The notes under the pieces are model-generated. The model was not told the origin of the DNA, made no database searches, and saw only the letters and a program-made list of their open reading frames with translations. Shown here piece after piece: positions 30,245 through 40,720 of a stretch of DNA of 64,000 bases. The position numbers and the translations under genes are program-made. Every line of letters begins with the position of its first letter. Within the stretch, counting starts at the first letter, position 1. The stretch is from the NCBI GenBank assembly GCA_956465555.1, contig OY101115.1:4130120-4194119 (forward strand), written 5' to 3'. The DNA is from Nitzschia sp. pyKryTriq1 (lineage: Eukaryota > Bacillariophyta > Bacillariophyceae > Bacillariales > Bacillariaceae).

Positions 30245-30262
30245 GGGGGGGGGGGGGGGGGA
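30245..30262. repeat. 18-nt poly-G tract abutting a C-rich strand
   Basis: CCCCACCCCACCCCC is followed at once by a run of 18 G. The two halves can fold on themselves, and the G run could form a quadruplex. Such tracts are also prone to length error in assembly. Confidence 0.6.
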
Positions 30263-30611
30263 TGGGAAGTCTTTGCGATCCACCTACGTACTACTCTAAA
30301 GAGTAGAGTGTAGTTCCTCCTCCTGCTCCTCGCTCTCTCTACTCTAGCTACCAAAGAGTCGTATTGTTTAAGGCTGCGGACAAAAGCGATACTACCATGA
30401 ATGAAAAGAACGATGATCCTCTATTCAGCAATCCTAAAGACTGATCAGTATGATACGTTTATATTAAAATTTGGACTTCCCCAAATAATAGAGAGCGACC
30501 TCCAGTCCAGCCCAGTTCGTTAGATTTGCATCTTGGTACTAGTAGCATGGTTCTCGACTGCGATTGCGTCTACGGTACTGGTCGATGGTGATTCATTTCC
30601 AAACATATGGA

Positions 30612-30724
30612 TAGTACAATAATACTGTGGTACTCGTCATACCCTACATTTATGGCAGATTCGAATATAATTTTGCTAGTACAATAATACTGTCGTACTC
30701 GTCATACCTTATATTTATGGCAGA
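30612..30724. repeat. 48-bp direct duplication
   Basis: Copies at 30612-30659 and 30677-30724, same orientation, separated by 17 bp, differing at about four positions. Both start TAGTACAATAATACTG and end TTTATGGCAGA. Non-coding. Confidence 0.85.
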
Positions 30725-31066
30725 CGATGACATGAGGTTTCTTGGATCGTACTCCGCACAGTGCAGTACGTGATCTTGAACATTCTGTACACATCTCGTA
30801 TCAATGGCTCTGCCGTTTCCAATTTTCCGGACGTATCGCCCTCGAAAAAATCGCAATCCTGCTTTTTCTCTATTAAGTAGGATACCCACACAGGCTCACA
30901 AAGGACCATTTCCCCAATGCAATAGAAACGCTGATATGTACTTGCTATACACATTCCAGTTTCGAAGAAATTATTGGCAGGTACACGTGACCCGGTGCAC
31001 ACGGGAAGGGCCGAGTGCCAAGGTCGGACTTCAAAGCAAGTCTTTCACTAGAAATATCCATTGAAA

Positions 31067-31405
31067 TTATTTGTCATTCCACTGGTGGTTGCATTTGACA
31101 CACTTGTAAAAGATCGACATGGGCTCGTCAGCGGATCGGATTTGGATCTGCATAAAGTACGCCTCCGAGTGATTGCAGTGGGGACAAACAGACATTGTAC
31201 GATCAACATTCTCCCAGGCTGCAGCACCTCCAAGGATATCGTCCACCATCTTGCGGGAAGGGAAGGCTTTCTTGGTCACCATATTATCGATGGTGCAAGA
31301 ATAAGGGCATGTCGCACAAAAGAAATATCCAGATGCCATGGATTGTGACGATTGCTCCATGTGTCGCACTTGAAGCAGGGTGCCATCCAAAGGACAAAAC
31401 CACAT
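31067..31405 (-). CDS. RPC11: RNA polymerase III subunit C11 (POLR3K type)
   Basis: 112 aa from the ATG at 31405; the human protein has 108. The C-terminal TFIIS-like ribbon is diagnostic: CPHCNHSEAYFMQIQIRSAD, EPMSIFYKCVKCNHQWND, with the acidic RSADEP hairpin that reaches the active site for transcript cleavage. The centre has VDDILGGAAAWENVDRTMSV, close to the invariant LGGAAAWENVDST segment of C11. The N-terminal ribbon has CATC as its second pair, but its first pair reads CPLD rather than CxxC, so one usual zinc ligand is replaced by Asp. The frame is open 32 codons upstream, without homology. Role: proofreading, termination and reinitiation by Pol III. Head-to-head with importin alpha. 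Confidence 0.93.
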   Translation of the reverse strand: MWFCPLDGTLLQVRHMEQSSQSMASGYFFCATCPYSCTIDNMVTKKAFPSRKMVDDILGGAAAWENVDRTMSVCPHCNHSEAYFMQIQIRSADEPMSIFYKCVKCNHQWNDK

Positions 31406-31993
31406 TGTGATTAGGATTTGCAGTTCGCTTAGTGTCTTGAATGGACTAACAGAGCCGGCAGAGGGCAGAGATAGTACCTGTACTTCGTACTGCAGTACCA
31501 ATGCAAGTAGGTACGGACAAGAAGTTATCTCATCGTCAATCGTTGTTGCGATTTTCGATTTCCGATGTCACGGATGATGAGATGGAAGAATGATGATGGA
31601 AGATGGACGGCCACTGGCCATGATTTCGTCCGTCCTCCTGCCCCGCACAGCTTCATCTACTGCGAGCGCGCGCGCACCGGGGGTGAAAAATCGAAGAAGA
31701 ATGAATCATCAATCATCATCATCAAGCGACCGGCGATGGAAATCGGCGGGCGCACTGTTTTGAAATTAACGCCTGAAATTTATTTAGCTTATCTAAACTC
31801 TAGTTGGCGGCCTAAAGCTGACAGGCGCAACGGCAGTCTATCATGTGAAACACATGCAAACCACTTTGGCGAAAAATCGTTTGCCTTCTGGGTCCAACAA
31901 TCGCAAAAGGCAAAACATCGGCCCTCACATTTTCGAACACTTTCTTGGTTCACCACATCTTGCAACAAGCTTTGATACAAACAACCTTTCACC
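31406..31993. promoter_or_regulatory. Divergent spacer, RPC11 / importin alpha
   Basis: 588 bp, no supported gene. GTAC words at about 31474-31516 (AGTACCTGTACTTCGTACTGCAGTACC) close to the RPC11 start. A 136-codon frame across 31565-31975 has no family features. Confidence 0.35.
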
Positions 31994-33850
31994 ATGTCAC
32001 GAGAAAATGGTAAGTAGTCGGGAAGTATGACATTGCCTTTCTGCATGTTGAGATACGATCGATGAGCTAATTATCCCTTGTGTGGTCGAATCATCTTTCA
32101 TGACAGAGCGACGAGCTGCCTTCAAAAAGACTGTTGACGACAGCGATGGACGTCGACGACGCGAGGAGACTACCAAACAAATCCGAAAGAGTAAGAAGGA
32201 GGATCAACTTCGCAAACGCCGAATGGGGATGAGCCAAGCCGAAGAAAGAATGGGGATGGACCAATCGGAAGGAGCTATGACCACAACCGCCGATGGATCT
32301 CATATTGCGCCGAACAACCCTGGGAAGCGAGTTACAGTCGACGACATCCCCCAGTTCAAGAGCGTCTTGGATTCGAACACGGCCACAATGGAGGATGTTG
32401 TTGAGGCAACCCGTGGGATCCGTCGCATCCTTTCTGTTGAACGTGATCCCCCCGTTGACACGGTTTTGCAAGCTGGAGTCCTTCCCCACTTGGTCCGGAA
32501 CCTTGTCGCTAATCCGCAAGCCGCAACCTTGATTTTTGAATCTGCATGGGCACTGACAAACGTTGCATCGACCACGAAGACTCATGTTGTGGTTGAAGCG
32601 GGTGCTATTGAACCGTTGATCCAATTGATGCGACATGAGAACCCAGATGTCCGGGAACAAGCTGCCTGGTGCCTTGGAAACATCGCTGGGGATAAGCAAG
32701 AATTCCGTGATCTCCTCCTCTTCAATGGAATTGTGGAGCCATTATTGCTAAATATGAAACAACCCGCGAGCATCTCGCTTCTAAACAATGTAACGTGGAC
32801 TCTTTCGAATCTTTGCCGCGGGAAGCCTGCTCCAGACATGTTATACCTGGCTCCCGCCATCAACCCTTTGGTCGACTTGCTTCACAACACAGATGTTACG
32901 GTCGAGGTGAAGGTTGATACTGTGTGGGCACTATCGTATCTATCGGATGGTCCGAATGATCGCATCGAGCAAGTAATGCAAACTGGAGTCACTTCCAAAC
33001 TTGTCGAATACCTATCCGACATGAAGTCGCCGCTCCTCACTCCAACCATTCGATGCCTCGGAAACTTCGTCACTGGAAGTGACTTCCAAACTCAAGCTGT
33101 TGTCGATGCTGGTATCGTTAAGCACCTGGGAGCTCTTCTAGATCACCCGAAAGTAAGTCGACACTATTTTTGGCTGTAAAATACCCCGCTCCCACCAAAA
33201 CTCAACCCCCCTCTCTTTATCCTTCCTGCTGTCTTCCGTAGCGAAATATCCGAAAGGAAACGTGCTGGCTTGCATCCAACATCGCCGCTGGGACTCATCA
33301 GCAGATTACTAGCTTGATGCGTGATAGTGGCTTGATGATCAAGTTGGTTGATACCGCCATGAATTCCACATTTGAAACCAAGAAAGAGGCGCTTTGGACA
33401 CTTTCGAATATCTGCACAACTGGTCATGATGAACATGTGAAGTGCCTAGTTCAAGGTCAAGGCATGGAGCCTCTGGCTGACGTTCTTAGCTTGAAGAATG
33501 TCGATGCACCCATCTTGAACGCAGCTTTGGACGCAATCGAACGTATATTGGATGTTGGAGAGCGTCACAACGAGGATTACGCAAAGATGTTTGACGAGTG
33601 CAACGGAATCGACCATTTGGAAGGTCTACAAGAGCATCCTAGTAACTCGGTGTACGAGAAGACAGTCAAGATCATCGAAACCTATTTCGGTGGTGAGGAA
33701 CATGAAGACGAAAATCTTGCGCCTGTCACCAGCGCTGCCGGTACCTTCGAATTCGGCATTTCTTCTCCGAAGCAACTTTTTCCTACCCAAGGACCTATGG
33801 CTGTCACACCAACAACATATCAATTCGGAATCGCCAATCGAGCCATCTAA
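31994..33850 (+). CDS. Importin subunit alpha
   Basis: Exon 1 31994-32009 (16 nt, MSREN plus one base), exon 2 32107-33152, exon 3 33242-33850; 556 aa. The importin-beta-binding region lies at the N-terminus (RRAAFKKTVDDSDGRRRREE, SKKEDQLRKRRM). About ten ARM repeats follow, with the NLS-binding Trp/Asn ladder visible: ESAWALTNVAST, EQAAWCLGNIAGDK, NNVTWTLSNLCRGK, KVDTVWALSYLSDG, ETCWLASNIAAG, KKEALWTLSNICTTG. The C-terminal DEHEDENLAP-type acidic patch binds the exporter CAS. It carries classical NLS cargoes into the nucleus with importin beta. The 16-nt first exon is easy to miss: without it the frame seems to start at 32082. A diverged paralogue lies 8.3 kb downstream. Confidence 0.96.
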
Positions 33851-34145
33851 ATTGCAGAAATGGGCACTTCGCTTCTTCTTTCATCGACGATGAAGCATGA
33901 AATTGGGACCGGGTCGTGTACTGTGCCGCTACTGCACGAGTGCGGCCATTAGTCTAGAGTAGAAGCAACCTAGCTAATAACGCTAAAAAGCATCATCAAA
34001 TAAACTCTACCAAATTGTATCTACTTTTTCGTACCATCTATTGGTGGAGGTTATACTCGTACAAGTTGAAAAGTAGACTACTTGTATCGAAATTAAAAAT
34101 CACACAAAACTATATATGGAATGATGAGCTCGGGAACAAAACAGC

Positions 34146-36314
34146 CTAAGCTTCCTGTACAGCCGCGGCGGCATCATCATGCTCCTCGGATCCATCTGAA
34201 ATCTTCTCAGCTGCAGCCATCTTGTTGGCGTCTGCGACAGACATTCGGGCGGCACGGTGGACGGTGGTATCGATCTTGGCCTCCTTGAACCAATCATCAA
34301 AGGCGTGACGGGATTCATCGTCAATTGGTTCTTCGATAGTCTTATCGTACTTGGCCGCAAATCCAATGATCATAAAGGTTCCGGCAAGAATGAGATACGA
34401 CACAAAGAACATCCATTGCTCGGCGAAGTCCCAGCATCCCGAAGCCGTGCACTGCTCCCAAAATGGCTCCGAAAAGTTGGAGAACCCGGCTTGAGGTACA
34501 TGGATGATACCAAAAACCGCAAAGAGAGAGGCGATGATGGACCAGATGGTTGCCAGCTTCCATTGTCGATCCAAGACGTTGACAAGGATTGCAGTCCAAA
34601 GCATGGAAACCAATAGGGCACCGCGTTTCCAGGCCAACACACCAATCCAACCTGGCGTTCCGGGAGTGTTGGTATTGTATGTTCCGTCGTCGGTGAGAGG
34701 GGCTCGGTCCGCAACATTGGTGACCCAATCGTAAACGGATGGGAACAATCCAATAATATAGGCGGAATAGTGGCGGTGTGGCATAAAATCAAGCGCCTCT
34801 TGATTGACCATAAGCCCGACGAAGAAAACAATGGGGCCGATGGTGGCTTGATTCACCAGGGACTGAATTAACGCGAGGATTCCGAACCAGGAAAAGATAC
34901 TGGGGGAGAAGAAAAGTGTGAGATTCGAATCTCGTTCATATTCCACCGGTACCAACGCAACGCAACACTTTGAGAGTGACTTACAAGTAAATGCATCCGT
35001 TGGCCAAAGAATAACCAACTTTGGCTCCAGATCTCTTGTGAGCTGGGTGACCAATATAGATAACAGTTCCGAAGGGACTTCCGAAAAAAGAAGCAATCAT
35101 GGTTCCAATGCCATCCACAATCATCGATTCACGAACGGGGTATGGGTCACTGTGATCGGTAGGAGTAGTAAAAATCAGTCAGAACTAAGTACAGTGATAT
35201 TGCGGGATGCACATTCAAGACACTTTTGAAATTCTTTAATACTCACCCAGCTTCCTTCGCAGAGACCAGGCACATGAGTGTCGTAGCAGCGGCACTGATA
35301 CCGATGGGAATGACGATTCCAAGGTAATCTGCGACAAGCGCGAAATCGCTGAACATTTCATTAGCTGTCCAAACTGGTCCCCACCACTTGACAAGTTTAG
35401 CAGCGTCCTTTGTAGCTTCCGGGCTGTTAAGACCGGTCGCCCAGCCCAAAATCATGCCGACCAGAATAACCTGCAAGGCCTCGGGGCATCGGTAATTTCC
35501 GTATCCAATACGGATGCCCGAATACCATCCCAGGTACACCCACATAATGGTAGAGTAACCGACAATAGGGGCGGCAATACTATAGGAAACTTGTTCGATG
35601 CCCAAGAAGGCAAATCCGATGCCTGCAATCGGCACGAGGAGCGCAGCTGGAGGAACGACCTTAAGAATGAGTCGGCCAAAGAGTCCCAGAAAGACAGAAA
35701 TCAGGCCAGTGATGAAGTTGGCAGCTAGAGCGACCCTGTAACCCTTGATAAAACCATCATCACCCCCACCTTCGGTGAAGAAGACGGTGTAAATGATGTT
35801 GAAGACGAAGGCAAATGCAGCTGGAGTATTCAATCCGTAGGGCTGTGCTGTGTACTGACGGCCACAAGAGTTCGTCAAGCGAATGGCCTGCCAGGAGTAG
35901 TAAACATTACCCGCAAGAAGGGTAACACCGACGCCTGGAACAATCTTTCCCCAAATGTATTCATTCAAAACGTCTTGAGAGACAGAAATGTCGCCAAAAT
36001 TTCCAAGAGCTTGAACCGCGAACAGGGCTCCCAGGAGAGTGGACAAGTTATCAAAGAACAGCTGGGAAAGTGAACCCAAGTCTCCTCCGGTCATAGAGAG
36101 ACCATTCCAGAAGTCCTTGCCTTGCTGTTCTCGGCGAGAGATGATGTTGAACAATCCATTCCGTGAGAACTTCACTGGTCCCAAAAGAGAACAATTTCAG
36201 AAGCAAGCCAGTCAATTGTCAATTCGAACTTACCTTGATGACCTGAGCTGGGATGGAGAGCTTGTCCTCTCCCTCCGAGGTAGTTACCTTGGGGGTTTCT
36301 TCTATTTCCGCCAT
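34146..36314 (-). CDS. NCS2-like nucleobase/anion permease, four exons
   Basis: Exons 36314-36234, 36169-35247, 35149-34985 and 34899-34146; 640 aa, phases consistent throughout. About 12 hydrophobic segments are seen (LFFDNLSTLLGALFAVQAL, IVPGVGVTLLAGNVYYSW, ALAANFITGLISVFLGLF, VVPPAALLVPIAGIGFAFLG, LGIVIPIGISAAATTLMCL, WFGILALIQSLV, GPIVFFVGLMV and more). The DPYPVRESMIVDGIGTMIA, GSPFGTVIYIGHPAHKRSGA run resembles the substrate-site region of xanthine/uracil permease (NCS2/AzgA) proteins, which share the UraA fold. Substrate unknown: purine or uracil symport is the family role, but lineage variants may differ. The acidic C-terminal tail is cytosolic. The third exon is short (165 nt). Confidence 0.8.
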
Positions 36315-37024
36315 GGTGAGAAGGTTCGAAATTCAGTTGTTTCCAAGGACGACTTCTTTTTTATGTTGCCGGTTACAAAAGTGGTGTACTATCGTATCGG
36401 TATTATTTTTGACGACCGCGGATCCAGGTTGCAGGTCGGCAAGTAGTGTCAAGATCCGTCCGCCTGAAAAAGAACAACCAGAATGCAGGCAGAACACCGT
36501 AGAAAAATAAATGAAGGCGCTAGCTTCCCACTCCCAGCGACCTCACCTTTACTTCCCAACAATCCAACGGAAGTGTTGGCATTCATTCAGTCAGTGTAGG
36601 TAGTACTTGCACCGACCGTACAACTCTACGGCAGGGCTACGTATACCGCCTCCGCCGTACTAACTGAATCACGAGATACTTATGGTTCTGCTCGGAGATG
36701 TGACACTCGTATTTAGAATCACACTTTTTGAATATGCCATTCGATTGCAAAACTCCAAACACAACAACGGAAGTTGAAGTTCTAAAGCAGAACCTCCTCA
36801 GCAATGGAACGTTAAAGAGGGTTCTTCAGTTTAATTTTTGGGCTACTACTACAGTGTACCGGTACGTCGTCGTCGCCGGTCCCAAAGATCCAAAATTTCG
36901 ACCAAAAAAATCTTCGCCAGAAAAAAGTCGACCGTCGACCGCCACAACAGGAACTTTTCATTCAGCATCTTGCATCTCCGACAAAGTCGCTACCGGTAGT
37001 CTAGTTAACCAGAAAGGAAAAACA
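36315..37024. promoter_or_regulatory. Divergent spacer, permease / hydrolase
   Basis: 710 bp. An open frame runs through from 36728 into the hydrolase gene, but the conserved start is at 37025. GTAC words near 36601 and 36857-36866 (GTACCGGTACG). No separate gene. Confidence 0.35.
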
Positions 37025-37807
37025 ATGGCCGAGACTTATGTTGATAGTGCTCCTTATAAGTGGCCATTCAATGGCAACTTGACCCCTCAGAACACATGTA
37101 TTATTGTGATTGTAAGTGCTGGTGGTCGCAGAAAAGAAAAACGACAAAATAGTAGCATTATCGTGCATACTCGGCCTGACAGTTTTCTTTTTCGTGTGCT
37201 CGTTCAGGATATGCAAGTGGACTTTTGTTCCAAAGGCGGCTATGTTGATTCTATGGGTTACGACATTTCACTGACGCGGGCTCCGATTGTCCCCATTCAA
37301 AATGTACTCAAAGTGTTTCGAGAAAAAGGGTTCCACGTCTTGCACACTCGTGAGGGTCATCGGCCGGATTTGGCAGACTGCCCACCCAACAAGTTGTGGC
37401 GATCTAAACAAATTGGCGCTGCCATTGGAAGTTGTGGACCCTGTGGTCGAATACTCGTGAAAGGAGAACCTGGCTGGGAAATCATTCCAGAATTGGCACC
37501 GCTCGAGAATGAAATTGTCGTCGACAAACCAGGAAAAGGTAGTTTTGTGGGCACCTCGTTGGATTTGATTCTACGCAACAAAGGTATTTGCAATATTATC
37601 CTAGCAGGCGTTACAACAGACGTTTGCGTCCACACCACCATGCGTAATGGCAACGATATGGGCTATGAGTGTTTGCTACTGGAGGATTGCTGCGCCGCCA
37701 CAGATCCAGCGAATCATGCAGCGGCCATTTGCATGATTCAGAAGCAAGGAGGAGTATTTGGGGCTGTGGCGACCTCGGAGCAACTCATTGCCGCTCTTAC
37801 AAAGTAA
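37025..37807 (+). CDS. Isochorismatase-fold cysteine hydrolase (biuret/ureidoacrylate hydrolase-like)
   Basis: Exon 1 37025-37111, intron 37112-37207 (GTAAGT..CAG, 96 nt), exon 2 37208-37807; 228 aa. The fold's triad is visible: Asp in VIDMQVDF (split by the intron), Lys in [10 protein letters not shown], and the nucleophile Cys in [49 protein letters not shown] and [15 protein letters not shown] resemble the biuret hydrolase/RutB branch, amidases acting on ureido compounds; the exact substrate is unknown. The upstream frame from 36728 is uninterrupted through the intron, so an unspliced reading would give a false N-terminus of 359 aa in total. Tail-to-tail with a paralogue 94 bp away. Confidence 0.88.
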   Translation: MAETYVDSAPYKWPFNGNLTPQNTCIIVIVSAGGRRKEKRQNSSIIVHTRPDSFLFRVLVQDMQVDFCSKGGYVDSMGYDISLTRAPIVPIQNVLKVFREKGFHVLHTREGHRPDLADCPPNKLWRSKQIGAAIGSCGPCGRILVKGEPGWEIIPELAPLENEIVVDKPGKGSFVGTSLDLILRNKGICNIILAGVTTDVCVHTTMRNGNDMGYECLLLEDCCAATDPANHAAAICMIQKQGGVFGAVATSEQLIAALTK

Positions 37808-37901
37808 TCTGATAGTATTATATTACATCATAACATGAATACAAAACAGTTAAATTGGATCATTGCACATTCATAATATTTTTTATTCAGAGTTGTTTTC
37901 A

Positions 37902-38594
37902 TTATTTCTTTCCGACGCTGTCGAAGGCTTCAATTAGCTTAGTGGAGTCGCAGACGTAACCAAAAATGCCTCCTTGCGCAGTAATCATTTTCAATGCCAT
38001 GCTGTGGAATTCATCAAAGTAGGAAGCGCAGCAATCCGAGACACATATGCAAAAGAATCCTCGATCGTTTGCTTCGCGGATGGTGGTGTGGACACAAACT
38101 TCTGTGGTGACCCCGCACACCAGAAGCGTGGTAATTTGCCTGGCCCGCAAAATGCAGTCCAGGTCAGTAGCATAAAAACTGCCCTTGCCAGGTTTATCAA
38201 TGATGGGTTCTCCGGCGATAGGATATAGTTCTGGAATAATGTCATGTCCTTCCTCTCCACGGATCATCGTCCGACCTCGAAGACCGGGCGTTCCAATTAC
38301 GGGTTCTCGTTTGCTGCCAGGTCTTTGGTGCTTGTTTGGATGCAAGTCAGCCATGTCGGGTCGATGTCCTTCCCGTGTATGAATCACCAGCATTCCCAGC
38401 GACCGAGCCGAATGCAGTAATTTTCTGCACGGCTCGACCGCACGTTGAAGCTTTGAAACATCGTTGCCCAATGCAGCCCCGAAGCCACCGGGTTCGAGGA
38501 AGTCTCGTTGCATGTCAATGATGACAACGGCGGTACGGTCCAAGTCAATTGGAGCCTCTTGAGGCTCCATGGAAACTGTTACAATCCTTTCCAT
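37902..38594 (-). CDS. Isochorismatase-fold cysteine hydrolase, paralogue
   Basis: Single exon, 230 aa from the ATG at 38594; the frame extends upstream only to a TTG. Triad: Asp in VVIIDMQRDFLEPGG, Lys in later conserved loops ([15 protein letters not shown] region and the RGEEGHDIIPELYP segment), and Cys in VCGVTTEVCVHTTIREAND. It shares [17 protein letters not shown] and DKPGKGSF with its convergent neighbour, so the two derive from an inverted duplication, but this copy has no intron and more typical family signatures (GGFGAALG). Likely amidohydrolase on a ureido or biuret-like substrate, inferred from family only. Confidence 0.88.
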   Translation of the reverse strand: MERIVTVSMEPQEAPIDLDRTAVVIIDMQRDFLEPGGFGAALGNDVSKLQRAVEPCRKLLHSARSLGMLVIHTREGHRPDMADLHPNKHQRPGSKREPVIGTPGLRGRTMIRGEEGHDIIPELYPIAGEPIIDKPGKGSFYATDLDCILRARQITTLLVCGVTTEVCVHTTIREANDRGFFCICVSDCCASYFDEFHSMALKMITAQGGIFGYVCDSTKLIEAFDSVGKK

Positions 38595-39278
38595 ATTTTT
38601 GTTCGACGGCGTATTCAATGATCGATATTGTCGGAAAATACAGGATGTACAAGCTACTATGTGCGAAGTAGACGGGAGATTTGGAGATGCATGACGAGTG
38701 AATGAATGGATGGCGACGACGAACCTCCGTCGCTCTTCGTTGTGCCGTTATGCTGGTGATGGTTTGCGAGGATCTATCAAGAAAAAAGATAAAAGATCTT
38801 TGCGTTCTTGTGAAGGGGGCGAACTGCTGCGACACTTACCATCGTACAGTACAAGTACCAGGTACGTGCCGGTACCAGGTACTGTACTACTGTACGTATG
38901 TATCGTACCGGTAGGGTACCCCGCGGTACAGACTGGTGATACCCGGGGTACTTCTACTTCATACCTGGTTGTACTCAATGTACGCGGGCCTCAATTCTTC
39001 TCGGGATTGGACGGAAGTTGAAGCAGAACCGGGCGGCGCAAACTTCCGCGTGCGTGGTGTTCGGCGGCAGAAAAAGATCTCGTCGTTTCGGATTTCGTTG
39101 TTCTATTCTGAATGAATGGATTATCGGATGATCTCTCCCTTTAGCTCGTCGTCGTCAGATGGGTGTCAGAAGACTGAATGACGACGACTCCAAATTGTTT
39201 ATTCCACTCATAAACGGCAAGTCCACCTATCCTCGCAAAGCCACACCTCCATTTCGAGATACATAATCAGTGTCGATC
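38595..39278. promoter_or_regulatory. Divergent spacer with GTAC island
   Basis: About 680 bp, no supported gene. From about 38840 to 38960 there is a dense GTAC/ACCGG/GGTACC block (AGTACAAGTACCAGGTAC, GTACCGGTAGGGTACC), between the hydrolase and the unknown secreted-protein starts. Confidence 0.45.
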
Positions 39279-40310
39279 ATGCAATTGTTTCGGTCTACAT
39301 CAAGTAGGAGTGTTGCAGGGCTGACGAGCTGCAACAGATTTGGATTGTGGTGCCAGCAACTGCTTCTCCTGCTTCTCTTTTCTAGCTGTGGACGATGCCA
39401 ATCCATGGAGTGCAATCAAGAATATATTATTGTCGGGGTCTCGGGTGGCTTGCAAGCTGGTTTTCCTGATCACGAAAATCTGGACTATCACCCTGGCAAA
39501 GAGGATGAGGTGCAAGCTGTTTTTCTTGGCCGTGCCCTGGTTCGAGGCTATAAATCCTATTTGGATGTGATGGAGCCTGACTGGCGCCAATACACCCCGG
39601 AGCCGCGTCAACCGCTCATTAATTGCAATGTTTATCCGAGTGGATGCTACGAACACTCGAATCAGTATTGGATCTACCTTGTCGACACGAGACAGTTCCT
39701 TACAATTCTTATGAAGGAACCAAGATTCTTGTCCATCACACCAGATTTGGGATTGGTCGACTTGACGGTACGAGAGACAAGCCCAGTTGTCAAGCACATT
39801 GCAGCACACGAAATATCCAAGCAGGGCAAAACAAATTCCTCTTATATTGGGTTTCCGATAGTCACTGCCGCCTGGTTTAACCCCTCCAGCCATGTGGAGT
39901 CTCCCATTTTGTATACGCTAGAGGATGGCACCCAGGTTACGAACTTTGCACAAAGCCTGGCCACATGGGCGGGTGTCGTTTCGGAGGACTCCTGTAGTGC
40001 CGCAGTCGACGGTGGAGACAACGCGAACGTCGATTCCGAATCCTTTGCGTTCTTGGCCCCCGAGGCACCGCAAGACTTCTGGAAGGCGATTCGAAAGTCC
40101 ATTCGAGCGGGCGAGGAAAACCGATCCACTGCGTCGTCGAAAGCTGCTGGACCCCCATATGAATGCCAACGACAAGCTCGCTTTGGAGTCTCGAAAGATA
40201 TGGCACAGATTAACTATCCCTTCGTGCCCTCGGACTTTTCTGCAATGCTGGCAAAAGGTGGCTATTCAGTCGACTTTCAAAGTGCTGTGGTATCGGAAAC
40301 TCTGGCATAA
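39279..40310 (+). CDS. Unknown protein with N-terminal signal or anchor
   Basis: Single exon, 343 aa from the ATG at 39279; the frame continues only to a GTG at 39270. Residues about 24-42 (FGLWCQQLLLLLLFSSCGRC) form a hydrophobic segment ending in small and Cys residues, so the protein is probably secreted. The rest has even Cys content (MECNQEY, INCNVYPSGCYEH, SEDSCSA, YECQRQ), aromatic-rich strands (NQYWIYLVDTRQFLTIL) and no motif I recognise. An Asp/Asn/Glu-rich linker lies at about 240-290. Coding appears real from length, codon structure and composition compared with flanks. Not assigned to a family. Confidence 0.55.
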   Translation: MQLFRSTSSRSVAGLTSCNRFGLWCQQLLLLLLFSSCGRCQSMECNQEYIIVGVSGGLQAGFPDHENLDYHPGKEDEVQAVFLGRALVRGYKSYLDVMEPDWRQYTPEPRQPLINCNVYPSGCYEHSNQYWIYLVDTRQFLTILMKEPRFLSITPDLGLVDLTVRETSPVVKHIAAHEISKQGKTNSSYIGFPIVTAAWFNPSSHVESPILYTLEDGTQVTNFAQSLATWAGVVSEDSCSAAVDGGDNANVDSESFAFLAPEAPQDFWKAIRKSIRAGEENRSTASSKAAGPPYECQRQARFGVSKDMAQINYPFVPSDFSAMLAKGGYSVDFQSAVVSETLA

Positions 40311-40720
40311 CAATATCGCTGCATCGCATTGCTTATTTCTTGTACTGGATAATCAATTGGTCTCATGTAGGAGCGATGACTAAGTATAAAGTTGGAAGTA
40401 GTGTAGATCTATGAAACTTATTACCGATAGGTTTACATTGTCTACTACGACTCTCTATCTGATGAAGTAGAGTTAGTGGTAGATCCTACTACTAGCATTG
40501 TGTCAACATATAGTACGTACTTCGTGATGATCTCCTGAAAAATGAACATGTTCTCCATTCAAACAAAATGAGTGAGGCACAGCACTTCCTGCCGGAGACT
40601 ACTCGTCTTGAGACTTCTCTAGAGCTTTTGTCTACTAGCGGCGTCGGCTACTGGCGAGATTCTTTCTCGCTACTGGAATAGAGGACGGATGTAAATTTGG
40701 CACGATAGGAGGAGATGGCT
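40311..40720. other. Gene-free spacer
   Basis: AT- and CTACT-rich intergenic sequence with short AGTAG/CTACT inverted repeats near 40440-40500. No gene or element recognised. Confidence 0.35.

Larger units (their letters stand above)
29428..31066. other. Long gene-free spacer with simple repeats
   Basis: About 1.6 kb without a supportable gene. Holds ATG/GAT-type trinucleotide runs at about 29806-29850, CTCT-rich sequence at 30050-30110, an 18-nt G run at 30245-30262 preceded by a C-rich strand, and a 48-bp tandem duplication (separate entries). Short frames at 30650-31002 (-) have no recognisable domain and probably lie in the 3' flank of the Pol III subunit gene. Confidence 0.4.

Noticed and set aside
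31565-31975. 136-codon frame ahead of importin alpha
   Set aside because: No domain, low-complexity content (IIII, SKK), lies in a divergent promoter spacer.
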